The position numbers and the translations under genes were made by a program. The notes beneath the pieces are model-generated. The model did not search any database. It was not told the DNA's origin and saw only the letters and a program-made list of their open reading frames with translations. DNA of 64,000 nucleotides from Sphingopyxis sp. L1A2A (GTDB lineage Bacteria > Pseudomonadota > Alphaproteobacteria > Sphingomonadales > Sphingomonadaceae), in NCBI RefSeq assembly GCF_005502465.1, contig NZ_SCOT01000001.1, positions 124,001 to 188,000 of the forward strand. Direction: 5' to 3'. This document shows positions 1-8,957 of the stretch, one piece after another; within the stretch, counting starts at the first letter, position 1; the number at the start of each line of letters is the position of its first letter.

Positions 1-14
1 AACAAATCAGGAAC
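1..14. promoter_or_regulatory. LexA (SOS) box, first base cut off by the window edge
   Basis: The window opens with AAC, seven bases, then GAAC. With one G just outside the window this is GAAC-N7-GAAC, the reverse complement of the alphaproteobacterial LexA site GTTC-N7-GTTC. It ends four bases before the imuA start codon, so bound LexA would also cover the translation start region. The missing first base is inferred. Confidence 0.7.
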
Positions 15-18
15 ATAT

Positions 19-807
19 ATGCGCGAGTCGTCTCAACCTCTCGCCGGGCTGCGCCAGCGCATCGCCCGGCTGGCCGCCACCGGTGGTCCCGCAAGCCGCC
101 CGGCCGAGGGCTGGCTGGCGACGGGGCATGGCGCGTTCGATTCGGCGCTTGGCGGCGGACTGGCAGTCGGGCGCACGCATGAATTTTTCGCCGCCGACGC
201 GCTCGACGGCGCCAGCGCCGCTGCCTTTGCGGCGCTGCTGGCGCTGCGCGGCGGCGGCGATGCGCCGCTCCTGTGGCTGCGCACCGTCGATGCCGGACGC
301 CGCACGGGGCATATCTATGCCCCCGGCATCGCCGAACTCGGCGGCGATCCCGATCGGTTGCTGCTGATCGAGACCGCCGACCCCAAAATGCTGCTCGCCT
401 GCGCCAATGATGCGGTGCGCTGCGCCGGTTCGGCGGCGGTGATCGTCGAAAGCTGGGGCAAATTCCCCTTGCTTGACCTGACCGCGGGCCGCCGCCTGAC
501 GCTCGGCGCGCGCGATGCGGGGACGACGCTGTTGATGCTGCGGCTGAATGCTGCGCCGACGCCGAGCGTCGCCGAAACGCGCTGGAGCATCGTCGCCGCG
601 CCGTCGCGCGCGCTGGCCGCCGACGCACCGGGCGCGCCCGCTTTCGACCTTGAACTGCTGCGCTGGCGCGGCGGCCCTGCCGGAACGCGCTGGCGACTCG
701 ATTGGGATAAAGATGAGCAAATTTTCCGGGACACGGCGCTATCTGGCGCTGTTCTTCCCCTGGCTGCCCGCCGAGCGGTTCACCCGTTCGGCGCCGAAGC
801 CGCCTGA
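19..807 (+). CDS. imuA: ImuA, SOS mutagenesis accessory protein
   Basis: This 262-residue RecA/SulA-like protein is the first gene of the imuA-imuB-dnaE2 translesion synthesis cassette. In this family ImuA works with ImuB and the error-prone polymerase DnaE2 at damaged DNA. The N-terminal stretch around residues 37-50 (HGAFDSALGGGLAVG) matches the degenerate P-loop region of ImuA proteins; no intact GKS/GKT Walker A is present. The ATG is four bases after the LexA box and has no obvious Shine-Dalgarno, so a leaderless or very short-leader transcript is possible. Its 3' end overlaps imuB by 95 bases, which implies coupled translation. The identification rests mainly on the operon context plus the conserved N-terminal block. 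Confidence 0.85.
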   Translation: MRESSQPLAGLRQRIARLAATGGPASRPAEGWLATGHGAFDSALGGGLAVGRTHEFFAADALDGASAAAFAALLALRGGGDAPLLWLRTVDAGRRTGHIYAPGIAELGGDPDRLLLIETADPKMLLACANDAVRCAGSAAVIVESWGKFPLLDLTAGRRLTLGARDAGTTLLMLRLNAAPTPSVAETRWSIVAAPSRALAADAPGAPAFDLELLRWRGGPAGTRWRLDWDKDEQIFRDTALSGAVLPLAARRAVHPFGAEAA

Positions 808-2260
808 CCTCCCGCTCGTCTTTGCCGAGAAGCAGCGCGGGGCGCTGCGTCTCGCGAGCGTCGATGCCCACGCGCAGGCGCTGGGGCTGCGCCCCGGCAT
901 GCCGCTCGCCGACGCGCGGGCGCAGGTGCCCGACCTCGCGATCGTGGCGCACGATCCCGTGCTCGACCTGCATTGGCTCGACCGGCTGGCGCAGGGCTGC
1001 ACGCGCTACACCCCGCTCGTCGCGCTCGATGCGCCCGACGGGCTGATCCTCGACATCACCGGCTGCACCCATTTGCTGGGTAGCGAGGCGGCGCTGATCG
1101 ACGACATCGACCGGCGGCTGACCCGGCTTGGCATGACGCTGCGCCATGCGCTCGGCCCCACCGCCGACGCCGCGCGGGCACTGGCGCGCTACCAGACGCG
1201 GCCCGCCCCCGACGAGGCAAGCGCGATCCGCCGCCTGCCCGTCGCCGCGCTCGAACTCGACGCCGAGGCGACGACCGCGCTGGTCCGCGCCGGGCTCAAG
1301 ACGATCGGCGACCTCGCGAGCCGGCCGATGGCCAATATCGCCGCGCGCTTTGGCGCCGACGCCGCGACCGCGCTGCGCCGCCTGCTCGGCGATGCGCCAA
1401 GCCCGCTCGACCCGCGCGTCACCCCGCCGCCGGTCGCCACCGAACGGCGCTTTGCCGAACCCGTCGCCAGCATGCCCCACGCGACCCAAATCCTGGCCGA
1501 ACTGGTCGGCGAGGCGATCGTCGAGCTTGCCGAGCGCGGCAAGGGCGGGCGCCATTTCCGCGCTACCTTTTTTCGCAGCGACGGCCTGGCGCGCAGCATC
1601 GAGATCGAGACCGGCCATGCGACGCGCGACGCGGGGCTGGTCATGCGCCTGTTCGCCGAACGGATGGATGCTTTGCGCGATCCGCTCGACCCCGGTTTCG
1701 GGTTCGACATGATGCGGCTGGCGGTGCCGCGGCTCGAAGCCCTCGCCGCGACCCAGCTCAAGCTCGAGGGCGGCACGGTGCGCGCGGCCCATCAGGGGGC
1801 GGCGATGGCCGAACTGGTCGATCGACTGGCGACCCGGCTCGGCCGCGGGCGGGTGTGCAAATTCGCCGCCGTCGACACCCATATCCCCGAACAGGCGCAG
1901 CTCGCCTTGCCCGCGATCGACGCCGCGCCGCCCACGCCCTGGCCCGCCCCCGACCCCGGCGAGCCGCCGCTGCGCCCCTTTTACCTCTTTGATCCGCCGC
2001 AGGTGATCGAGGTGATCGCCGAGGTTCCCGACGGTCCGCCGCACCGCTTCCGCTGGCGCCGCGCGACCCACGCGATCCGCCGTTACGAGGGGCCCGAACG
2101 GATCGCGAGCGAATGGTGGCGCCGCCGCGACAATGGCGGGCTGACCCGCGACTATTACCGCGTCGAGGACGACCGCGGCCGCCGCTACTGGCTGTTTCGC
2201 CACGGGCTGTACGACGAAAAGCCCGATCCGCGCTGGTATATCCACGGGCTGTTCGCATGA
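713..2260 (+). CDS. imuB: ImuB, catalytically dead Y-family polymerase homologue
   Basis: This 515-residue Y-family (DinB/UmuC-like) protein is thought to bridge ImuA, DnaE2 and the sliding clamp and lacks polymerase activity in the family. The start at 713 gives MSKFSGTRRYLALFFPWLPA, where the usual Y-family acidic DxDxFF motif is replaced by the ImuB-type FPWLP. Helix-hairpin-helix-like sequence follows near residues 180-215. A QLALP motif at residues 396-400 fits a beta-clamp binding peptide. The stop codon overlaps the dnaE2 start as ATGA. The open frame extends upstream of 713, but that part is the reading-frame shadow of imuA. Confidence 0.9.
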   Translation: MSKFSGTRRYLALFFPWLPAERFTRSAPKPPDLPLVFAEKQRGALRLASVDAHAQALGLRPGMPLADARAQVPDLAIVAHDPVLDLHWLDRLAQGCTRYTPLVALDAPDGLILDITGCTHLLGSEAALIDDIDRRLTRLGMTLRHALGPTADAARALARYQTRPAPDEASAIRRLPVAALELDAEATTALVRAGLKTIGDLASRPMANIAARFGADAATALRRLLGDAPSPLDPRVTPPPVATERRFAEPVASMPHATQILAELVGEAIVELAERGKGGRHFRATFFRSDGLARSIEIETGHATRDAGLVMRLFAERMDALRDPLDPGFGFDMMRLAVPRLEALAATQLKLEGGTVRAAHQGAAMAELVDRLATRLGRGRVCKFAAVDTHIPEQAQLALPAIDAAPPTPWPAPDPGEPPLRPFYLFDPPQVIEVIAEVPDGPPHRFRWRRATHAIRRYEGPERIASEWWRRRDNGGLTRDYYRVEDDRGRRYWLFRHGLYDEKPDPRWYIHGLFA

Positions 2261-5200
2261 ACGACACGCCCGCACCCGAAACCGGCCCCGAACCAGGCTT
2301 TGCCGAACTGGTCGCCGCGACCAACTACAGCTTCCTGCGCGGCGCCTCGCATCCCGCCGCAATGGTGGCGGAGGCGCTGGCGCTGGGGATGACCGGCATC
2401 GGCATCGCCGACCGCAACAGCGTGGCGGGGGTGGTGCGGGCGTGGGCGTTTCTGAAAGAATTGCGGGTCAGGCAGGATGCGAGGGCGGAGCATTTCCGGC
2501 TGGTGGTCGGCGCGCGGCTCGTCTTTGCCGACGGTACCCCCGACATTATCGCCTATCCAACGACACGCCACGGCTGGGGCCGGCTGACCCGATTGCTTTC
2601 AACCGGCAATCTGCGCGCGCAAAAGGGCGATTGCATCCTCTATCTGGAGGATTTGCTGGAGCATTGCGACGACCTGTTGCTGATCGCGATGGGCGGCGAT
2701 GCGGCGCTGCTCCGCAAACTCAAACGGGCGCGGCGAAAGTCGGTGTGGCTCGCCGCAACGATGGCGCGATCGGGCGCCGATGCACGGCGGACGGTCGAAC
2801 GCGAACACCTGTCGGCAGCAACCGGCGTCCCGCTGCTCGCGACCAGCGACGCGCTCTATGCGACCATCGTGCAGCGCCCCTTGCACGATGTCATCACCAG
2901 CATCCGCGAAGGTACCACGGTCCAGAAAGCGGGCAAGCTGCTGCGCGCCAATGGCGAACGCCATCTAAGAGCGCCCGCCGAAATGAAACGGCTCTTTTCC
3001 GCTTGTCCCAAGGCGATCAACGAAAGTGCCAGAATTCTCGCGCGCATCACCTTCCGCCTCGAAGACCTGCAATATGAGTATCCGCACGAACCGGTCCCGC
3101 CGGGCTGGAAGCCTTTCAACTATCTTCACCATCTGGTGAAGACGGCGGCAGAAAAGCGCTACGGCGCGCCGCTGAAGCCCAAAATCCGCAAGCTGATCGG
3201 CAACGAACTCCGGCTGATTCGGAAGCGGAACTATGTCTATTATTTCCTGACCGTCCACGATCTCGTCCGTTTCGCGCGCGCGCAGGAGCCGCCGATTCTG
3301 TGTCAGGGACGCGGATCGGCCGCCAATTCGATCGTCTGCTTTCTGCTCGGCGTCACGTCGGTCGATCCGGACGAGCACAAGCTGCTGTTCTCGCGCTTCG
3401 TCTCGGCCGAACGCGACGAGCCCCCCGACATCGACGTCGACTTCGAACATGAGCGGCGCGAGGAGGTTATCCAATATATCTATGATCGCTACACCCGCGA
3501 TCGCGCAGCCATTGCCGCAACCGTCATTCACTACCGCCCACGCAGCACGATCCGCGAAGTGGGCAAGGCGCTGGGCCTCAGTGAGGACGTGACCGCGCGA
3601 CTCGCCGATACGAGCTGGGGAAGCTGGGGCGACGAAGTGCCGGTCGAACGGCTCATCGAGGCCGGACTCAATCCGCACAATGGCGAGATCGAGCGGCTGC
3701 ACCGCTTCGTCGGCGAATTGCTGAAAGCCCCGCGCCATTTGTCGCAGCATGTCGGAGGCTTTGTGCTCACCCAAGGGCGGCTCGACGAACTGGTTCCGAT
3801 CCACAATGCCGCGATGGAGGATCGCACTTTCATCGAATGGGACAAGGACGACATCGACGCTTTGGGGCTGATGAAGGTCGATGTGCTGGCCCTCGGCATG
3901 CTGACCTGCATCCGTAAATGCTACGATCTGATGCGCGCGCATGGGCTGGGCGACCATAGTTTGGAACTCGACATCGATTCCAAGGATCCAGCGGTTTACG
4001 ACATGCTGTGCAAGGGCGACAGCATCGGCGTCTTTCAGGTCGAGAGCCGCGCGCAGATCAACATGCTGCCGCGCCTGCGGCCGCGTAAGCTTTACGATCT
4101 GGTCGTGCAGGTCGCGATCGTCCGCCCCGGACCTATCGAGGGCGACATGGTACATCCCTATTTGCGTCGGCGGAATGAAGAGGAAGAGGTCGAATACCCC
4201 TCTCCCTCCCCACCCCATGACCCCAATGAATTGCGGGAAGTTCTGGGCGATACTTTCGGCGTGCCGCTCTTTCAGGAGCAGGCGATGAGCCTGGCGATCA
4301 CCGCTGCTGGCTTCACCCCCGAAGAAGCCAACGGCCTGCGGCGCGCAATGGCAACTTTTCGCAACGTCGGGACGATCGACAATTTCCGCGAGAAGATGGT
4401 CGGCGGCATGGTCGCGCGCGGATATGAACAGGATTTCGCCGAACGCTGTTTCAAGCAGATCGAGGGGTTCGGCAGCTACGGCTTTCCTGAAAGCCATGCC
4501 CAGTCCTTTGCGCGGCTCGTCTATGTCTCGTCATGGATCAAACATTATCACCCCGCGGTGTTCACCTGCGGGCTGCTCAATTCGCAGCCGATGGGTTTCT
4601 ATGCCCCGGCGCAGCTGGTGCGCGATGCGCAGGAGCATGGGGTCGAGGTGCGTGCGGTCGACGTCAATGCGAGCGATTGGGACAACAGCCTTGAACCGCG
4701 CGCCGACGGCAGCCTCGCGCTGCGGCTGGGGCTGCGGCAGGTCGACGGGTTTCGCGAAGCATGGGCGGCGCAGATCGCGGCGGCGCGGAGCGCGCCCTTT
4801 GCTACCGTCGAGGAACTCGCGCGACGAGCAGACTTGCCATCGCGCGCGCTCCGCCTGCTGGCCGAGGCCGATGCATGCCGGTCGATGGGGCTCGACCGCC
4901 GCCCGGCGCTGTGGGATGCGCGCCGCGTCCGCCAGGGGGTGCTGCCGCTGTTCGGCGCCGCCGCAACCGACGAGCTGGGCGCCGAAGACGACGCGCAGCT
5001 GCCCCCCACCCCGCTCGTCGAACAGGTGCTGACCGATTACCAGACGACGCGACTGTCGCTGAAAGGCCATCCGATGGCGTTCCTGCGCGGTGATTTTGCG
5101 CGCGATGGGGTGCTGAGCGCCGCGCAAGTGATGGCGGCGAAAAATGGATCGATCGTCCGCACCGCGGGCGTCGTGCTGATCCGCCAGCGCCCGGGCAAGG

Positions 5201-5541
5201 GCAATGCGATCTTCATCACGCTCGAGGACGAGGGCGGGGTCGTCAACATCCTGCTGTGGGCGCGCCATTTCGAACGCTATCGCCGCGCCGTCATGGCGTC
5301 GCGGCTGATGCTGGCCGAGGGCGAGGTGCAGCGGAGCAAGGAAGGCGTCATCCACCTGATGGCGACGCGGATCGTCGACCGGACAGCGATGCTCGATACG
5401 CTGGGCGACGGGCGCGAAGTCCGCCCCGAGCTGTGCCGCGCCGACGAGGTGGCGCATCCGCAGCTGCCGCGCGGCTATGCGGCGAAACACGGCCATCCGC
5501 GCGACGTCCGCATCCTGCCCAAGTCGCGCGATTTTCATTGA
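2257..5541 (+). CDS. dnaE2: DnaE2, error-prone DNA polymerase III alpha subunit
   Basis: This 1094-residue C-family polymerase performs damage-tolerant, mutagenic synthesis with ImuA and ImuB. The order of parts is typical: an N-terminal PHP domain beginning with NYSFLRGASHP; the palm with the catalytic motif PDIDVDF (aspartates 391, 393 and 395); fingers and helix-hairpin-helix in the middle; and a C-terminal OB fold containing GKGNAIFITLEDEGG. The length matches DnaE2 and is shorter than replicative DnaE. Translation starts at the ATG that overlaps the imuB stop by four bases; an in-frame upstream extension lies inside imuB and is not used. Expression should be LexA controlled through the box at the left edge. 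Confidence 0.95.
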   Translation: MNDTPAPETGPEPGFAELVAATNYSFLRGASHPAAMVAEALALGMTGIGIADRNSVAGVVRAWAFLKELRVRQDARAEHFRLVVGARLVFADGTPDIIAYPTTRHGWGRLTRLLSTGNLRAQKGDCILYLEDLLEHCDDLLLIAMGGDAALLRKLKRARRKSVWLAATMARSGADARRTVEREHLSAATGVPLLATSDALYATIVQRPLHDVITSIREGTTVQKAGKLLRANGERHLRAPAEMKRLFSACPKAINESARILARITFRLEDLQYEYPHEPVPPGWKPFNYLHHLVKTAAEKRYGAPLKPKIRKLIGNELRLIRKRNYVYYFLTVHDLVRFARAQEPPILCQGRGSAANSIVCFLLGVTSVDPDEHKLLFSRFVSAERDEPPDIDVDFEHERREEVIQYIYDRYTRDRAAIAATVIHYRPRSTIREVGKALGLSEDVTARLADTSWGSWGDEVPVERLIEAGLNPHNGEIERLHRFVGELLKAPRHLSQHVGGFVLTQGRLDELVPIHNAAMEDRTFIEWDKDDIDALGLMKVDVLALGMLTCIRKCYDLMRAHGLGDHSLELDIDSKDPAVYDMLCKGDSIGVFQVESRAQINMLPRLRPRKLYDLVVQVAIVRPGPIEGDMVHPYLRRRNEEEEVEYPSPSPPHDPNELREVLGDTFGVPLFQEQAMSLAITAAGFTPEEANGLRRAMATFRNVGTIDNFREKMVGGMVARGYEQDFAERCFKQIEGFGSYGFPESHAQSFARLVYVSSWIKHYHPAVFTCGLLNSQPMGFYAPAQLVRDAQEHGVEVRAVDVNASDWDNSLEPRADGSLALRLGLRQVDGFREAWAAQIAAARSAPFATVEELARRADLPSRALRLLAEADACRSMGLDRRPALWDARRVRQGVLPLFGAAATDELGAEDDAQLPPTPLVEQVLTDYQTTRLSLKGHPMAFLRGDFARDGVLSAAQVMAAKNGSIVRTAGVVLIRQRPGKGNAIFITLEDEGGVVNILLWARHFERYRRAVMASRLMLAEGEVQRSKEGVIHLMATRIVDRTAMLDTLGDGREVRPELCRADEVAHPQLPRGYAAKHGHPRDVRILPKSRDFH

Positions 5542-5637
5542 TGGGAGCCGGCACAGCGAAGCAACGTCCAGGACCGCCTCGCCCCCGATGGCTATGCGCC
5601 GGCTTTGGGTGGAAAGCGGCCGTTTGCTATCTCAACA

Positions 5638-5712
5638 TCGTCATCCCGGACTTGATCCAGGATCCATAGCTGCGCCGTCGTCATGGATCCCGGATCAAGT
5701 CCGGGATGACGA
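5638..5712. repeat. 30-bp inverted repeat (REP-like hairpin)
   Basis: Arms at 5638-5667 and 5683-5712 pair over 30 bases with one mismatch around a 15-base spacer. The arms contain TCATCCCGGACTTGATCC and its complement. It lies alone in the 328-base gap after dnaE2. Such GTCATCCCGGA palindromes are familiar dispersed repeats in sphingomonad genomes. There is no adjacent T-run, so it does not look like a terminator. Confidence 0.75.
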
Positions 5713-5775
5713 TGAAAGGAAGGGCAGCTTCCGGTCGGCATTGGCCCGAACGACAGGCTCGTAAACACCACACAG

Positions 5776-5814
5776 ACAAAAAGTTGATGCCCCGGCTGTG
5801 GGGGCCGGGGCATC
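5776..5814 (-). terminator. Rho-independent terminator of fliC
   Basis: An 11-bp perfect stem (5786-5796 with 5804-5814, GATGCCCCGGC arm) has a 7-base loop. On the minus strand it is followed by a T-rich run (AACTTTTTGTC). It lies about 55 bases beyond the flagellin stop codon. The rest of the gap from 5542 to 5869 shows no further gene or signal. Confidence 0.8.
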
Positions 5815-5869
5815 GGATCAGGCTATCTAAGGGACCAACCGAATATAGCCTGAAAATCGTTTGCGGAGT

Positions 5870-6691
5870 TTAGCCGCGAAGCAGGTTCATCACGCCCTGC
5901 GAGCTCTGGTTCGCCTGAGCGAGCATCGCCGTCGAGGCCTGCGACAGGATCTGGGCAGCCGCCAGCTTCGTCGATTCCGACGAAAAGTCGGTGTCTTCGA
6001 TGCGCGACTTGGCATCTGCCAGATTCGTGACGGTCGACGTCAAATTGTCGACAGCCGCTTCGAGGCGGTTCTGCTGGGCACCCAGGTTGGCGCGCTGCGA
6101 CGCGACGGTCTGGATCCCGGTGTCGAGCGTGGCGAGCGCACCCGACGCGCCGGCGGCGGTCGAGATGTCGAGGGTGCCGACGCCCAGCGCGGTCGCCTGA
6201 AGATCGGCGATCGTGATGTTGACCGTCTGACCCGTGGCCGTCCCGGTCTGGATGTCGAAGCCGGTCGCGGCGCTGCCGTTGAGCAGCTGGTTGCCGTTGA
6301 AGTCGGTGCGCGTCGCGATGTCACCGATTTGCGAGATCAGCGCGGTGACTTCGGTCTGCATCGCGGCGCGATCGGTCGTGCCGTTGGTGCCGTTGGCCGA
6401 CTGGACAGCCAGTTCGCGCATCCGAACGAGGATGTTCGAGATGCCCGACATCGCGCCTTCGGCGGTCTGCGCCAGCGAAATGCCGTCGTTGGCGTTGCGC
6501 ACGGCCTGGTTCAGGCCGCGGACTTTGGCGTCCATACGCGTTGCAATGGCAAGACCCGCAGCGTCGTCTTTCGCGCTGTTGATGCGCTTGCCGCTCGACA
6601 GGCGTTCCATCGCCTGCGACTGCATGCGACCCGCAACCCGCGAGTTGTTCTGGGCGCGAAGCGCGCTCACATTGGTGTTGATGACAGTCAT
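5870..6691 (-). CDS. fliC: Flagellin
   Basis: This 273-residue protein forms the flagellar filament. It has the conserved coiled-coil N terminus ([16 protein letters not shown] through [13 protein letters not shown]) and the C-terminal D0/D1 partner helices ending in [11 protein letters not shown]. The central part between about residues 140 and 185 is very short, so the outer D2/D3 domains are essentially absent, as in other small alphaproteobacterial flagellins. A good ribosome binding site (AAAGGA) precedes the ATG. The gene is monocistronic, has its own terminator and diverges from fliE. A FliA-type promoter lies 70-95 bases upstream, which makes this a late gene. Confidence 0.97.
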   Translation of the reverse strand: MTVINTNVSALRAQNNSRVAGRMQSQAMERLSSGKRINSAKDDAAGLAIATRMDAKVRGLNQAVRNANDGISLAQTAEGAMSGISNILVRMRELAVQSANGTNGTTDRAAMQTEVTALISQIGDIATRTDFNGNQLLNGSAATGFDIQTGTATGQTVNITIADLQATALGVGTLDISTAAGASGALATLDTGIQTVASQRANLGAQQNRLEAAVDNLTSTVTNLADAKSRIEDTDFSSESTKLAAAQILSQASTAMLAQANQSSQGVMNLLRG

Positions 6692-6760
6692 TGTTGTTCC
6701 TTTCCGGCCTCGATGGCCATTCCCGTGATGTGAAGGCTCGAGGAGCGGTCACGAAAAGCA

Positions 6761-6786
6761 GTAACGGTCGGCAGCAGCGGCGCTTA
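6761..6786 (-). promoter_or_regulatory. FliA (sigma-28) type promoter of fliC
   Basis: Read on the minus strand, TAAG at 6786-6783 is followed after 14 bases by ACCGTTAC at 6768-6761. The same layout (TAAN, 14 bases, NCCGTTAN) occurs before fliD and flgM and, in weaker form, before motA. It is close to the enteric sigma-28 pattern TAAA-N15-GCCGATAA. The start site would be near 6754, giving a leader of roughly 60 bases. Confidence 0.6.
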
Positions 6787-6796
6787 AGCCCGGTCC

Positions 6797-6810
6797 GTCA
6801 AAAAAATGCC
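6797..6810. promoter_or_regulatory. Putative activator box upstream of fliE
   Basis: GTCAAAAAAATGCC differs in only two positions from the perfect palindrome GTCAAAAAACTGAC found between flgB and flgA. It also resembles the Pseudomonas FleQ site GTCANTAAATTGAC. Its centre is about 95 bases before the predicted fliE transcription start, a normal distance for a sigma-54 enhancer. The assignment is inferred. Confidence 0.5.
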
Positions 6811-6873
6811 GAAGCGGCCCCGGCGCCGCGATGCACTCCACTCAATCCCCTGAAAAACAGGCATTAAATCTTT

Positions 6874-6889
6874 TGGCATGGCCTTTGCA
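6874..6889 (+). promoter_or_regulatory. Sigma-54 promoter of the fliE operon
   Basis: TGGCATGGCCTTTGCA carries GG at 6875-6876 and GC at 6887-6888, exactly 12 bases apart, as in the consensus TTGGCACG-N4-TTGCA. Transcription would start near 6899, about 40 bases before the fliE start codon. Confidence 0.85.
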
Positions 6890-6938
6890 TTGTTCTTTGC
6901 GTGCGGCGCACCGCTGCGCACAGGACGGATGAAAAGCA

Positions 6939-7292
6939 ATGAGCACGATTGACCCGAGCCGGCTGCTGCAGATGCGCAGTTCGATCCTCAATCAGAACCA
7001 GGCGCTGCAACGCGCCGCCGGTCGCGGCGGCATTGGTGGCACCGAGGGCGGCGTCGACGGCGCTGGCGGAACCCCAGATTTCGGCGCGGCGATCAACAAT
7101 GCGCTGCAACAGGTCAATGCCCAGCAGTCCAAGGCGAGCGAGATCACCGAAGCCTATGAGCGCGGCGATACCCACGACATCGTCAGCGTGATGATCGAAC
7201 GGCAGAAAGCCTCGCTCGGCTTTGAAACCACGTTGCAGGTGCGCAACAAGCTGCTGTCCGCCTACCGCGACATCATGAACATGCCGGTCTAA
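6939..7292 (+). CDS. fliE: FliE, MS-ring/rod junction protein
   Basis: This 117-residue protein joins the MS ring (FliF) to the proximal rod. The C-terminal half, with FGAAINNALQQVNAQQSKAS, a SVMIERQKASLGFETTLQVRNKLLSAY helix region and a closing DIMNMPV, is diagnostic of FliE. The N-terminal part is Gly-rich and poorly conserved. It is the first gene of a long operon that runs without large gaps to flhB. It is transcribed from the sigma-54 promoter just upstream and diverges from fliC. Confidence 0.95.
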   Translation: MSTIDPSRLLQMRSSILNQNQALQRAAGRGGIGGTEGGVDGAGGTPDFGAAINNALQQVNAQQSKASEITEAYERGDTHDIVSVMIERQKASLGFETTLQVRNKLLSAYRDIMNMPV

Positions 7293-7295
7293 CCC

Positions 7296-8957
7296 ATGGC
7301 CGAGACCCAGATCCTCACCCCCGTTGACGACGGCCACGCGAACCGCCTGCCCGCCCCGGCGTTCGGCGGCCGGCTGGCGCCGTTCACCGGCTTCGTCCGT
7401 CAGCCGGCGGTCCAGCGCGCGCTGCCCGCGATCGCCATGACGTCGGCGATCGGCATCGCCGCGCTCGCCTGGTTCACCATGCAGTCGGCGCCGCAGGCGC
7501 AATTGTTCGCCGGGCTTGACGACAGCGACAAGTCGGCGGTCGCCGAGGCGCTGCAGACGCAGGGCATCGCGCACAGCATCGATGCGAGCACCGGCGCGCT
7601 GACGGTCGACGCCGACAAATTGCATCAGGCGCGCATCGCGCTGGCCGGACAGGGCCTGCCCAAGGCGGCGCCGAGCGGCGACAGCCTGATCGCCGCTCTG
7701 CCCATGGGGTCGAGCCGCGCGATCGAGGGCGAAGCGCTGCGTTCGGCACGCGAAGCCGACCTGGCGCGCACCATTGAAACGATCGACGCGGTCAAGAGCG
7801 CGCGGGTCCATGTCGCCGCCGCCGAACCCAGCCTGTTCGTCCGCGAGGATAAACCCTCGACCGCGTCGGTGATGCTGACGCTGCAGAACGGCCGTTCGCT
7901 CAGCGATGGTCAGGTGCAGGCGATCCGCTTCCTCGTCGCCTCGTCGGTGCCCGGGATGAATGCCGATCAGGTGTCGGTGATCGACCAGCGCGGCGCGCTG
8001 TTGTCCGACACCGCATCGGGCAGCGACATGAAGGCCTTCCAGTTGCAGGTGCAGGTCGAAGACCGCTTCCGCCGCGCGCTCGACACCTTGCTCGGCCCGA
8101 TGCTCGGCGTCGGCAATTATAGCGTCGAGGTCCACGCCGACGTCGACATGTCCGAAAGCCAGGCGACGCGCGAGAGCTTTCCCAAAGACGATCGCGCGAT
8201 GACCAGCGAACAGATTACCCGCACGGTCAGCGGCGCCGGCAGCCCCCCCGCCGCCGTCGGCATCCCCGGCGCGCTGTCGAACCAGCCGCCGCAGGCGACC
8301 ACGGTCACCGCCAACGCCCCGACCGCCACCCCGGCGCCCGGCGCGGCGCCCGAAACCGCGAGCAACGAAAACGCCGCGCGCGCCTTTGAAGTCGGCCGCG
8401 AAATTTCGGTCACCCACTCGCCGCAGGGCAAACTGCGCCGGGTCTCGGTCGCCGTCGCACTCAATCAGGGCAAGAAAGCGCTGACCCAGGCCGACATGGC
8501 CAAGATCGACAGCCTGGTCAAAGGCGCGATCGGTTTCGATGCAACGCGCGGCGATCAGGTGGCGATCAGCCAGCGTCCCTTCGTCCAGGTCGAAGCCGCC
8601 GAGCCCGCCTTTTACGACCAGGGTTGGTTTCTGCCGCTGGTCAAGCAGGTCGGGGCGATCTTCGCCGCGCTGCTCGCCTTTCTGTTCATCGGTCGCCCGC
8701 TGATCCGCGCCGCCAAGGCCCGCGCCGCTGAACGCGCCGAACGCAATGCCGCGCTGGAGGAAACGCTGCTCGCCGCCACCGACGGACGCCCGGCGCTCGC
8801 CAGCCCCGCCGCGGGGCGCGAAATCACCCTCGAGATGATCGAACAGGCGCCGAGCTATGAAACCCGCGCCAATCTGGTCCGCGCCTTTGTCCGCCAGGAT
8901 TCGGCGCGCGCCGCGCTCGTCGTCCGCCAGCTGATGCAGGAGGGTGCCCGTGGCTGA
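7296..8957 (+). CDS. fliF: FliF, flagellar MS-ring protein
   Basis: This 553-residue membrane protein forms the MS ring in the inner membrane, the base for rotor and export gate. A first transmembrane segment lies near residues 45-65 (ALPAIAMTSAIGIAALAWF). The YscJ/FliF ring-building domain follows, then an Ala/Pro-rich linker near residues 330-355. A second transmembrane segment near residues 445-467 precedes the cytosolic tail that binds FliG. The gene begins three bases after fliE and its 3' end overlaps fliG by eight bases. Confidence 0.95.
   Translation: MAETQILTPVDDGHANRLPAPAFGGRLAPFTGFVRQPAVQRALPAIAMTSAIGIAALAWFTMQSAPQAQLFAGLDDSDKSAVAEALQTQGIAHSIDASTGALTVDADKLHQARIALAGQGLPKAAPSGDSLIAALPMGSSRAIEGEALRSAREADLARTIETIDAVKSARVHVAAAEPSLFVREDKPSTASVMLTLQNGRSLSDGQVQAIRFLVASSVPGMNADQVSVIDQRGALLSDTASGSDMKAFQLQVQVEDRFRRALDTLLGPMLGVGNYSVEVHADVDMSESQATRESFPKDDRAMTSEQITRTVSGAGSPPAAVGIPGALSNQPPQATTVTANAPTATPAPGAAPETASNENAARAFEVGREISVTHSPQGKLRRVSVAVALNQGKKALTQADMAKIDSLVKGAIGFDATRGDQVAISQRPFVQVEAAEPAFYDQGWFLPLVKQVGAIFAALLAFLFIGRPLIRAAKARAAERAERNAALEETLLAATDGRPALASPAAGREITLEMIEQAPSYETRANLVRAFVRQDSARAALVVRQLMQEGARG

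Noticed and set aside
6797-6813. Possible sigma-54 promoter for fliC on the minus strand (GGCATTTTTTTGAC)
   Set aside because: The spacing between the GG and the second element is 11, not 12, and the second element is GA instead of GC. A FliA-type promoter explains fliC better.
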